Position numbers and translations under genes: made by a program. From contig JAABSV010000021.1 of the NCBI GenBank assembly GCA_011390165.1, positions 1-63,850 on the forward strand: a stretch of DNA of 63,850 bases, written 5' to 3'. Of the stretch, positions 45,961 to 54,154 are shown in pieces. The notes beneath the pieces were generated by a model. The model was not told the DNA's origin, searched no databases, and saw nothing but the letters and a program-made list of their open reading frames with translations. This stretch comes from Desulfobulbaceae bacterium (GTDB lineage Bacteria; Desulfobacterota; Desulfobulbia; Desulfobulbales; Desulfocapsaceae). How positions within the stretch are numbered: position 1 is the stretch's first letter; each line of letters starts with the position of its first letter.

Positions 45961-47766
45961 CTAACGGCTCTTTCGCCGGTTGATGCGCTGGTAAATCTCC
46001 AGCAGCATGCGGTGCTCTGCAGAGAGCGCGCTCCATGACGGTGCTCCCGACAGGCCGGGGAAAACAAGTCGACCGGCAAGCAGCGCCTCGCCCTCGGCGA
46101 CCTCCTGATGATGGTAGAAGGCCGCCAGGTTATTGCGGTAGTTCGCCACCTCGTCACCCTGCACGCTGAACTGAAGAAGGGTCTGGAGCAGACGGAAGAG
46201 CCGTTCTCTTGGCGCGGTCAGAATCTGTTGGCCAAGACACCAGTCGAACCAGTTGAGGGCCTTCTGCCGGTCGCCGATGGCCAGGGCAGCGAGGGCCTTG
46301 AGTTCACCGAAGGTCATCGTCGCCCAGACCGAGCCGGCGGGGAAGTGGATACCGATGGCATCGGCCACCAGCTGTCGATCGTTGACCGCCAGGCCTTCAA
46401 GAATTTCGGAAAAATGGTGCCGCTGTATCGAGTCGAGCTGCTGCAGGCAAAGGAGATGGGGACGGAGTACGGCAGCAGCGCCCCGGTTGTTGTAGAGCAG
46501 GTCGTCCACCGGGTAGATCTCCGAGAACCCCGGGACCAGCAGCCGGCAGGCATACATGCCGCAGTGGCGGTATTCTGCCCGGTACACTCTCTGGCCGCCA
46601 TCGCTGACCAGTCGGAGCAGGTGGCGGAACTCCTCGCCACTGCTGCCTTTGAAATCCCAGGCCACCGGGCGATAATCGGCCTGGTCTCGAAACATTTGCC
46701 AGGCCAGAAGGCCGTCGGCATCGACGAAGTGGCTCTCGAGGTTGCCGGGGTCGGCCACCTCCTCCAACTCGGCGGTGGGAGGGCGGAACTCGCCAAGCAT
46801 GGCCAGGCTGCGACCCTGGAGGAGCTCGGTCAGGGTTCGTTCGACAGCAACCGCAAAGCGGCAACTGGCCCCGAAGGCGGCATGGACTCCGCCCCGGTTG
46901 AAGTCGCTGAGCAGGGCGCAGACCACCGGGTAGCGGCCGCCCAGGGAGGCGTCGAGGAGCCGGACGGAAATGTTCTCCTCCGCCAGGCGACCAAGAATTG
47001 CCTCAACCCCGGGAAGCTGGTGCAGCCGGGCGGCGGGGATTTCCGGCAGACTGATCCCCTCCCGGATCACCCGAAACTTCACCTGCCGTTCGATGATCTC
47101 GGCCAGGGCCTGGGCCGAGGCCTCGTCGGCGCTGTTGCCGGCGGCCATACCATTGCTGACGTAAAGGTTGTTGAGGATGGCCACCGGGAAGTACACCGGC
47201 CGGCCGCTGTCAAGATCGGTGAAGGGGAGGGCGGCGATCCCGCGGCCAGGGTCGGCGTTGTGGTCGAGGAGGTCGGCGGTGGTGAGTTGGCCGGCCGGGT
47301 CGTAGAAGTGGTGGAGCCCTTTGTTCAGCAGTTCCTGGCCGGCCTGGTTGTGGCTGGGCGGGGGGGCCTCCGGGTCAGCGGGGAACCAGGCCTCGTCTGG
47401 GGAGAAGAGAAAGGTTGTCCGAGTCTTGCCGCCAGCATCGACCGCTTCATCAAGGAAGTAGTCGGCAAAAAAGAAGTTGTTGGCCAGCCTCTCAAAGAAC
47501 TCGCCAATGGCGCCGGCCAGAGCCGCCGCCCGACTGCTTCCCTTGCCGTTACTGGCCAGTAGCGGACACTCCTCGGCACGAAAATGGACCGACCAGGCAC
47601 CGGGAGCCGGGTTGAGCCAGCTGACCGGGGCGGCTGCCAGCCCCATCTCTTCAAGAAGACGGCTGCCTCGGGCAATGGTTTCGGCCAGGGGTGCATCCTT
47701 TCCGGGGGGGCAGGCGGGGTCGAGATGGTCGGATATGTCGTCTGAACCTGGCGAAAGGCTGCCCAT
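45961..47766 (-). CDS. ycaO: YcaO-type ATP-dependent cyclodehydratase homologue
   Basis: 601 aa from the ATG at 47764-47766 (GGAG upstream). Resembles the enterobacterial YcaO rather than azoline toxin enzymes: PPGKDAPLAETIARGSRLLE, SWLNPAPGAWSVHF and SNGKGSSRAAALAGAIGEFF, with the ATP-binding Glu cluster in GEFFERLANN and ALAEIIERQVK. A C-terminal helical domain of about 170 residues is also as in E. coli YcaO, which assists RimO in methylthiolation of ribosomal protein S12; the same role is inferred. No precursor peptide was seen nearby. Confidence 0.9.
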   Translation of the reverse strand: MGSLSPGSDDISDHLDPACPPGKDAPLAETIARGSRLLEEMGLAAAPVSWLNPAPGAWSVHFRAEECPLLASNGKGSSRAAALAGAIGEFFERLANNFFFADYFLDEAVDAGGKTRTTFLFSPDEAWFPADPEAPPPSHNQAGQELLNKGLHHFYDPAGQLTTADLLDHNADPGRGIAALPFTDLDSGRPVYFPVAILNNLYVSNGMAAGNSADEASAQALAEIIERQVKFRVIREGISLPEIPAARLHQLPGVEAILGRLAEENISVRLLDASLGGRYPVVCALLSDFNRGGVHAAFGASCRFAVAVERTLTELLQGRSLAMLGEFRPPTAELEEVADPGNLESHFVDADGLLAWQMFRDQADYRPVAWDFKGSSGEEFRHLLRLVSDGGQRVYRAEYRHCGMYACRLLVPGFSEIYPVDDLLYNNRGAAAVLRPHLLCLQQLDSIQRHHFSEILEGLAVNDRQLVADAIGIHFPAGSVWATMTFGELKALAALAIGDRQKALNWFDWCLGQQILTAPRERLFRLLQTLLQFSVQGDEVANYRNNLAAFYHHQEVAEGEALLAGRLVFPGLSGAPSWSALSAEHRMLLEIYQRINRRKSR

Positions 47767-47951
47767 GGGAGGGTGCTCCACTTTCAAGAGAGGGGACAAG
47801 AGGAGACTCGACCAGCCCATACGGCTGGCACGAGAGCTATGTGCCACGCCCGGGGGGGTGGCCAACGCCTGGTCAGTCGCAGCAACCGGCGCTGACTATC
47901 TACCACGCCCCGGCGGCAGCGACAACACCTTGGCCTTACCTCTGGGGCGGT

Positions 47952-49280
47952 TCAGTCGATTTTTTTTCCGGCCCGAAGCGAATCGGCGAGAATTTCGACG
48001 ACAAAACGGACCTTTTCCGGCGAGCGGTGCTGGAGGAGGTTGTCCTGGATATGCATCACGCAGGTGGGGCAGGCGGTGGCCACATAGTCCACCTCGGCCT
48101 CCTGGATGTTGCGCACCTTATGGTTGTTGATCTTGATCGCCGTGCTGTAGTGGGTCAGGCAGTAGCTGCCGGCACTGCCGCAGCAGACGGCAGCGTCGCG
48201 CATCTCCTTGAACTCCACCCCGGGAATCATCCTGAGCAGTTCCCGGGGTTGCCTGCTCACCCCCTGGCCCCGGACCATATGGCAGGGGTCGTGGTAGCAG
48301 ATCCGGTAGGGCAGGGGACCGAGATCGGTTGCGGCGATGTTGATCTTCTCCGCGATGAACTCGTTGATATCATATACTTTGCCGGTAAACTGGCGGAGAT
48401 CTTCACTCTCTTCGATAAAGAGGTTGATCTCTTTTTTCAGGGCCATGCCGCAAGACGAGCAGGCGACCACGATGGCATCGAGCTGATAGCTGTTGAAGAG
48501 GTGGAAATTGTGTTCCATCAACCGTTTCGCCCCGACAAAATCGCCGTTGGCAAGGACCGGGGTGCCATTGCATTTCTGCCCTTTGGGGATGACCACCTCA
48601 TACCCGTAGCTGGTGAGAATCTCCACGGTGGCATCCACCACCCCGGTGTAGATGAGGTTGCCGGCGCAGCCGGTAAAGTAGCCTATCCGGCCACGGGAAC
48701 CGGTGCCGGCTTGCATGCCCCCGTCGGTTTTGGCCGGAGTCACCTCCGGGTGACGGCTCTGGGCGCTGCGCAGGGCCATCAGTGGGAAATAGCGCCGCTT
48801 GGAAAAGCCGAACAGCGGGAAGAGGTGGCGGACCGGGTTTTTTGGGCCAATTCCGAACAGCAGACGCTGGACGATGGCAATGCTCATTGCCGCCAGGGTG
48901 ACGGGCCATTTTCGCCAGAGCAGTTGGCGGAAGATGAGCGCCTTGAAAAAGCCAAGCCCCTCCTGGGTTGTGATGTACCAGCGCAGCCTGAGGACGACAT
49001 GTTCCGGGCTCACCCCTGCCGGGCAGTTGGCGGAACAGCTTTTACAGTTGAGGCACTCGTTGATCGCCTCCTTGATTCTGGTGGTGATCTGAAGATCTCC
49101 GGAAACGAGTTTTTCCGCCAGTTTGTTTTTCCCTCGGGCAACATAGATCTCATTGCCCAACTCCTTGAAGACCGGGCAGACACTGCGGCATTTGCCGCAC
49201 TGCATGCAGCCCTGAAAATCCCGGGCTGCCTCCTGTAGATGGATTTTGGCTTCTTCCTGTACAGATATGTGACGTGTCAT
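47952..49280 (-). CDS. glcF: glycolate/lactate oxidase Fe-S subunit
   Basis: 442 aa; GGGGAG upstream of the ATG. Two 4Fe-4S motifs: CMQCGKCRSVCP (about 25-36) and CLNCKSCSANCP (about 76-87). A hydrophobic segment about 110-145 is followed by two CCG (cysteine-rich) domains: ACSSCGMALKKE and CYHDPCHMVRGQG, then AVCCGSAGSYCL and ATACPTCVMHIQDNL. Takes electrons from the FAD subunit encoded 14 bp upstream and passes them to the membrane quinone pool or a partner. Confidence 0.94.
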   Translation of the reverse strand: MTRHISVQEEAKIHLQEAARDFQGCMQCGKCRSVCPVFKELGNEIYVARGKNKLAEKLVSGDLQITTRIKEAINECLNCKSCSANCPAGVSPEHVVLRLRWYITTQEGLGFFKALIFRQLLWRKWPVTLAAMSIAIVQRLLFGIGPKNPVRHLFPLFGFSKRRYFPLMALRSAQSRHPEVTPAKTDGGMQAGTGSRGRIGYFTGCAGNLIYTGVVDATVEILTSYGYEVVIPKGQKCNGTPVLANGDFVGAKRLMEHNFHLFNSYQLDAIVVACSSCGMALKKEINLFIEESEDLRQFTGKVYDINEFIAEKINIAATDLGPLPYRICYHDPCHMVRGQGVSRQPRELLRMIPGVEFKEMRDAAVCCGSAGSYCLTHYSTAIKINNHKVRNIQEAEVDYVATACPTCVMHIQDNLLQHRSPEKVRFVVEILADSLRAGKKID

Positions 49281-49294
49281 CTCCTCTCCCCGGT

Positions 49295-50689
49295 TCAGAC
49301 TGCCGACTCGACCGGCATATCAAACATCTTTCCGGGGTTGAGCAGGTTGAGTGGATCGAAAGTTTTCTTGATGTTCTGGAGCAGGGCAATGCCGGCGCTG
49401 CCGATCTGCCTTTCGAGAAAGGGTTTTTTCTCCACCCCGACCCCATGTTCACCGGAGATGGTTCCCTCGAGATCGATGGCCAGTTGAAACAACTCGGTTA
49501 CGGCCAGTTCGGTGCGGGCCATCTCATCCGGATCGCGCATATCAAGGAGAAAGGTGGGATGGAGGTTGCCATCACCGGCATGGCCGAAGATTCCAACCTG
49601 AAGGCCGTGGCGCCTGGCGATGCTGCTGATGCCGCGGACCATCTCCGGCAACTTGGAGCGCATCACCGTGGCATCCTCGAGAATAAGATTTGGCCGGACC
49701 CTGGCCAGGGCGTTGAGAGCTACCCTCCGTCCGGCAAAGAGGCGGTCACGTTCTTCGGCCGATTTTGCCCGCACAAAAGAGCGGGCCTGGTTGGCGGCCA
49801 CCTCGATCTCTACCCGGGCCATCTCCGCTTCGGCCGAATGTTTTTCGCCATCGGTCTCCAAAAGGAGAACCGCTTCCGCATCCCGGGGCAGCCCACAGTC
49901 CTTGAAGTCCTGGATGGCATTGATGGTGGCTCGGTCGATGAACTCCATGGTCGATGGTGTCACCCCGGCGGCAATGATTGCCGCCACCGAGCGGGCGGCA
50001 TCATCGAGACTGTTGAAGATCGCCAGGGCCGACTCCCGGTGGGCTGGAATCGGCAACAGGGCGAGGGTTACCTCGGTCATGATGCCGAGGAGCCCTTCGC
50101 TGCCGACAAAGATTCCTTCCATATTGAAACCGGCAACATGTTTGACGCATTTGTTGCCGAGTATGACGATGTCGCCCTGAGGCAGGACCACCTTCATCAT
50201 CTTCACATAATCCTTGGTAACCCCGTACTTCAATCCACGTAGTCCGCCGGCGTTTTCGGCTACGTTGCCGCCAATGGTGGAAAAGGTAACGCTGCCGGGG
50301 TCGGGTGGGTAAAAGAGGTTGGCGGCGGCGACAATCGGGTCGATGGCGGCGGTGGTCAAGCCGGCCTCGACGGTGATCAGCCGATTGGCCGGGTCAAAGT
50401 CGAGGACCCGGTTCATTCGGTCCATGGCCAGGACTATACCTCGTTTTATCGGCACCGAGCCGCCGGAAAGACCGCTGCCCTGGCCGCGTGGGGTGACCGG
50501 GATTCCTTCCCGGTAGGCAAAGCGCATCAGTTCGCTCACCTGTTCCGTAGTCGTTGCAAAGACCACCGCTTCCGGCTGGACCTCGGCGTGGGAGGCGTCG
50601 TAACTGTAGGCAACCATATCCTCCACTGCGGTGAGGACCTGTTCCGGGCCAAAGATCTTTTCAAGTTGGATACGCTGTTCCAGCTTCAC
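49295..50689 (-). CDS. glcD: FAD-linked glycolate/D-lactate dehydrogenase subunit
   Basis: 464 aa from a GTG at 50687-50689 with GGGAGG six bases upstream. PCMH-type FAD domain: VTPRGQGSGLSGGSVP (about 64-80) and YPPDPGSVTFSTIGGNVAEN (the GGN motif); C-terminal FAD-oxidase domain with FGHAGDGNLHPTFL and GEHGVGVEKKPFL (catalytic-site His region) and the late NLLNPGKMFD. The substrate may be glycolate, D-lactate or another 2-hydroxy acid; D-lactate is plausible for a sulfate reducer. Confidence 0.94.
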   Translation of the reverse strand: MKLEQRIQLEKIFGPEQVLTAVEDMVAYSYDASHAEVQPEAVVFATTTEQVSELMRFAYREGIPVTPRGQGSGLSGGSVPIKRGIVLAMDRMNRVLDFDPANRLITVEAGLTTAAIDPIVAAANLFYPPDPGSVTFSTIGGNVAENAGGLRGLKYGVTKDYVKMMKVVLPQGDIVILGNKCVKHVAGFNMEGIFVGSEGLLGIMTEVTLALLPIPAHRESALAIFNSLDDAARSVAAIIAAGVTPSTMEFIDRATINAIQDFKDCGLPRDAEAVLLLETDGEKHSAEAEMARVEIEVAANQARSFVRAKSAEERDRLFAGRRVALNALARVRPNLILEDATVMRSKLPEMVRGISSIARRHGLQVGIFGHAGDGNLHPTFLLDMRDPDEMARTELAVTELFQLAIDLEGTISGEHGVGVEKKPFLERQIGSAGIALLQNIKKTFDPLNLLNPGKMFDMPVESAV

Positions 50690-50797
50690 CTGACGCCTCC
50701 CTGTTGGTAAAAAAAATCTCGATTGATCCTGACCAGTTGCTCTGCCTGGTACGGCTGAACCCGAGAGTTCTGCCCTTGACCGAAAAAGGTAGGACCA

Positions 50798-50826
50798 ATA
50801 ATAAAGTATACCAATGGACCTGTCAA
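50798..50826 (-). promoter_or_regulatory. consensus promoter of glcDF
   Basis: Minus strand TTGACA (50821-50826), 17 bp, TATTAT (50798-50803), about 110 nt upstream of the glcD GTG. Confidence 0.8.
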
Positions 50827-50849
50827 GCAGAGTTGTGAATTTACTAATT

Positions 50850-50876
50850 ATATATAAATAGCAGATATTTATATAT
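50850..50876. promoter_or_regulatory. AT-rich palindromic operator-like site
   Basis: Perfect 11-bp inverted repeat ATATATAAATA/TATTTATATAT with a 5-bp spacer, 24 bp upstream of the glcDF -35 box. Symmetry and position fit an activator or regulator site; no partner regulator is adjacent. Confidence 0.6.
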
Positions 50877-51093
50877 TTATAATCTTTGGCTGTCGGTGTA
50901 ACATAAAAATGGTATGACCAATAACTCGAAAGAATCGATGAACTGATTGCGCCACTGGATCAGTGTATCGGTAGGTGGCAGAGGAGTTTTCGTAGCCTCT
51001 TTGACCTCGGCGGGGCAATCAGCTATACTGCCGCCGCATTTTTTCTGTCGGTATTGCCTGGCTGGTCGGGTGGCGAACGACCGCCAGAATGTT

Positions 51094-51246
51094 CTACAGG
51101 CCACCATGAAAAATGGTATTTCCGCCCAGTCTCTGCGTTGAACGAAAACAATTTGTCCTCGAAATATCAACTATATGCCTGCGGTAAATTGTTTTCTTTT
51201 GCCTTGATTTTGAACGGAAATTCGAATTTTACAAGGTAGCCTGTAG
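51094..51246. mobile_element. MITE-like element, copy 2
   Basis: About 153 bp, same element as 17652-17806. Here the ends are cleaner: CTACAGG on the left and CCTGTAG on the right are perfect inverted repeats, and the similarity between the ends extends inwards for about 33 bp with a few mismatches. It lies in the spacer between the divergent glcD and the Cys-rich small protein. No gene inside. Confidence 0.87.
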
Positions 51247-51305
51247 TGATACAATTTTTCTAAAATTTTTAATACATTCGAGAACAGAGGAGCGAGAAGG
51301 TCGTT

Positions 51306-51479
51306 ATGGGACAATGTAAAAATCACCCGCAGGTGGAAACTGGCTATTTCTGCGCCAAACACCAGTATTACCTTTGTGAAAAATGTCTCCATTGCGCTGA
51401 TCCTGCACTTTATTGCAAGTACCGACCCGCCTGCATGATCTACTTTCTTTCCAGGGAGAAGAAGCGGAAAAACAGCTAA
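51306..51479 (+). CDS. Cys-rich small protein upstream of the activator
   Basis: 57 aa; GAAGG five bases before the ATG. Contains eight His/Cys pairs arranged as two zinc-finger-like halves: CKNHPQVETGYFCAKH, then YLCEKCLHCADP and YCKYRPAC, and a basic tail. This layout suggests a zinc- or iron-binding knuckle. I recall similar short proteins next to corrinoid-protein activators in related bacteria, but no function is known. Too short to be found by usual length cut-offs. Confidence 0.72.
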   Translation: MGQCKNHPQVETGYFCAKHQYYLCEKCLHCADPALYCKYRPACMIYFLSREKKRKNS

Positions 51480-51933
51480 TCCCCTCTGTCACAACCCTTT
51501 TCTCGACCACTGCTCGATTCTTACCCCATGCTGTCGGCTAACCAGGAAGCGACCGGCAGGAACAATTATCGTAATTTCAGGGCGCTGAACAGCACCCGGC
51601 AGCTATCAGAAAAAGTGATGGGGAGGTGCAGTTTTTTAAAATAGTTGTTTGTTAGAGAACGAATTGAGTTTATACCAAAAAATTTCCTAATTACGAGTTG
51701 TAAGTGTGAAAATATATGATATATTCGGCCGGTGTATGTTCCCCGCTCGGTAGCACTCAGCAGTGCTTGTTGCAAGCTGTGCGACCCCTTCGGTGCGGGA
51801 CCACTTCGTCATCGCCGGCCGGCCCTTATCTCCCGCTCGTCGTCCGGCCTGTTGAGGGTTGTAGCTGCCCTCAGGTGTGGCCAGAACGCTACACCATTCC
51901 CGGCCTGCATGCCCGGCCAGTCAGGTGAAACGC
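51480..51933. other. spacer upstream of the corrinoid activator gene
   Basis: 454 bp without a supported gene. An AT-rich part (51630-51725) is followed by a GC-rich part with small hairpins, e.g. AGCACT-CAGC-AGTGCT (about 51750-51766) and GCTTG-TTG-CAAGC (about 51764-51777). No cobalamin riboswitch core was recognised. Confidence 0.4.
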
Positions 51934-53913
51934 ATGAAGAGCCAATGCACGGTTGAATTTCTTCCCCACAATCGTTCGGTGGAGGTTGACGTTGGGGAGA
52001 CTCTTCTCCGCGCCGCCCTCAAAGCCGGTGTCCATATCAACGCTTCCTGTGGCGGCGAGGGGGTCTGTGGGAAATGCCGGGTTATTCTCGAAGCGGGAAG
52101 CGTTGACGGCGGTCTTTCAGAGCGGCTGAGTGACGAGGAGAGGAACCTTGGCTATCGGTTGGCCTGCCTTGCCGTGGTCTCTGGTGATGTGACCCTGCGG
52201 GTTCCGGTGGAGTCGGCCATGGATCGCAGCGTGATAACCCTCCAGGCCACCCCCCGGCGTACCGCCAGTATTCGCCAGATGGACTTCGACTGTTTGAAGG
52301 AAGAGGGGCTCTTCATCCCTCCTGTGGCCAAACTGCATCTTCGCCTCACCCCTCCGGATGCCAACAACAATATGCCGGATGTTACCAGATTGATTGAACA
52401 TCTTAAACAGGATCATGGTGAACACCGGCTGGAACTCACCCTGCCGGTGATCCGAAAACTTCCCGCAATCCTCCGTGAGGCCGATTTCGAGGTTACCGCC
52501 ACGGTGGTCCGGCCGGTCCGGGACATTGGTCGCAATCTCATCCTGAACGTCCAGCCCGGAGATCGCACTGCCCATAACTATGCCATTGCCGTCGACATTG
52601 GCACCACCACCATCTACGGCCAGTTGATCGATCTTGCCAGCGGAAGCTGTCTGGCTGAGGCGGGTGATTTCAACGGTCAGATCAGCTATGGCGAGGATGT
52701 GATCAGCCGGATTATGTACGCCGAAAAGCCTGCTGGTCTGGCCAAGATGCAGGAGGTGGTGGTTGCCACCATCAATGCGGTCCTGGACAAGATTATCAGC
52801 ACGGCGTCGGTTGACCGAGAAGATATCTCAACGGTGACCCTATCCGGAAATACGACCATGAGCCAGCTTTTTCTCGGCATCGAGCCGCGGTACATACGTC
52901 GTGCTCCCTACGTCCCGGCGGCAAGCTTTTATCCGCCCTTCACCGCTGCCGATATTGGTCTGACCATTAATTCCCATGCCATTGCCTTGGTCTATCCACA
53001 GGTTTCCAGTTTTGTTGGCGGCGATATCGTTGCCGGCGTCATGGGGTCGGGGATGTACCGCCAGGAAGAACTCACCCTGTTTCTTGATATCGGTACCAAT
53101 GCTGAACTGGTGGTCGGCAACCGTGACTGGCTGGCCTGTACCGCCTGCTCTGCCGGACCAGCCTTCGAAGGTGGGGGGATTGAGTTCGGGATGCGAGCCG
53201 CCAAGGGGGCGATCGAGGACTTCTCCATCGATCCGGTCACTTTTGAACCGATGATATTCACCATCGGCGACGTTCGGGCCAGGGGGATCTGCGGTTCAGG
53301 GCTGATCACCATGGCTGCGATGCTCTTTGAGATGGGGGTGATCAATAACCGCGGCAAGTTTCAGCGCGATTTGCCCACGCCGCGAATCCGTGAGCGGGAC
53401 GGGGTCTGGGAATATGTGGTGGTCTGGCAAAAGGAGAGCCAACTTGACCGGGATATCGTCCTCACCGAACCCGATCTCGACAACCTTATTCGTGCCAAGG
53501 GGGCCATTTACAGCGGCTGCATGACCCTTTTGGCCGAAGTCGGCTTAAGCATGGACATGGTCGAAAGGATCATCCTGGCCGGAGGGTTTGGAAGCTATAT
53601 CGATCTGGAAAAGGCAATGACCATCGGCCTGTTGCCGGAAATTGACCCTGCCCGGGTTACCTATATCGGCAATGGCTCTCTGATGGGGGCCCGGATGAGT
53701 TCGCTCACCAATCGCATTCGCCATGATGTCGTCGCCGTCACCAGCAAGATGACCAACTTCGAACTTTCCGAGACTCCTTCCTATATGGATAAGTATATCG
53801 CGGCGATGTTCCTGCCGCACACCGAGATTGAAAAGTTTCCCCGGCTCAAGGCCCGCATTGAAGCCCGCGGCAGGGCCATGTCGAATGGAGTTGACGCAAA
53901 GTCCGAGGCCTGA
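51934..53913 (+). CDS. acsV: reductive activator of the corrinoid Fe-S protein (RACo-type)
   Basis: 659 aa from the ATG at 51934 with AGGTGA upstream. N-terminal plant-type 2Fe-2S domain: cysteines 39, 45, 48 (CGGEGVCGKC) and 78 (YRLACL). Linker about 100-210, then an ASKHA-fold ATPase: AIAVDIGTTTIYGQLIDL (phosphate-1 loop), LDIGTNAELVVGN, GICGSGLITM and ILAGGFGSYIDL. Uses ATP and a ferredoxin-type donor to return Co(II) in AcsCD to Co(I). The position just before acsD fits this role. Confidence 0.9.
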   Translation: MKSQCTVEFLPHNRSVEVDVGETLLRAALKAGVHINASCGGEGVCGKCRVILEAGSVDGGLSERLSDEERNLGYRLACLAVVSGDVTLRVPVESAMDRSVITLQATPRRTASIRQMDFDCLKEEGLFIPPVAKLHLRLTPPDANNNMPDVTRLIEHLKQDHGEHRLELTLPVIRKLPAILREADFEVTATVVRPVRDIGRNLILNVQPGDRTAHNYAIAVDIGTTTIYGQLIDLASGSCLAEAGDFNGQISYGEDVISRIMYAEKPAGLAKMQEVVVATINAVLDKIISTASVDREDISTVTLSGNTTMSQLFLGIEPRYIRRAPYVPAASFYPPFTAADIGLTINSHAIALVYPQVSSFVGGDIVAGVMGSGMYRQEELTLFLDIGTNAELVVGNRDWLACTACSAGPAFEGGGIEFGMRAAKGAIEDFSIDPVTFEPMIFTIGDVRARGICGSGLITMAAMLFEMGVINNRGKFQRDLPTPRIRERDGVWEYVVVWQKESQLDRDIVLTEPDLDNLIRAKGAIYSGCMTLLAEVGLSMDMVERIILAGGFGSYIDLEKAMTIGLLPEIDPARVTYIGNGSLMGARMSSLTNRIRHDVVAVTSKMTNFELSETPSYMDKYIAAMFLPHTEIEKFPRLKARIEARGRAMSNGVDAKSEA

Positions 53914-54154
53914 GGCGGTGGTGGGGGGGGCTTTGCAGCGCCGGGGATGGACTGACCACCTCCTCCATATCTGCATTATAGCCATATTTCAGGCAGAATG
54001 GAAACAGATGGCCGTGTTCCTATTCCGGTCTTCTCTCCCGGCTCTTGGTTACTTGATGTTCGTAATGATACACTGGAAAGCACAGGGGCGATAGTAACGG
54101 CTGATGGCCGGTTGTCGCCAAGGGAAATAACTACTCACCAGTAAGGAGGCAAAA

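Noticed and set aside
45930..45975. 12-bp direct repeat CCTGACTAACGG at the end of ycaO
   Set aside because: Only two copies, short, within and next to a normal stop codon; chance or a tiny duplication.
51727..51933. Possible cobalamin riboswitch before the corrinoid activator
   Set aside because: The region is GC-rich with small hairpins, but the B12-box and central core could not be found.
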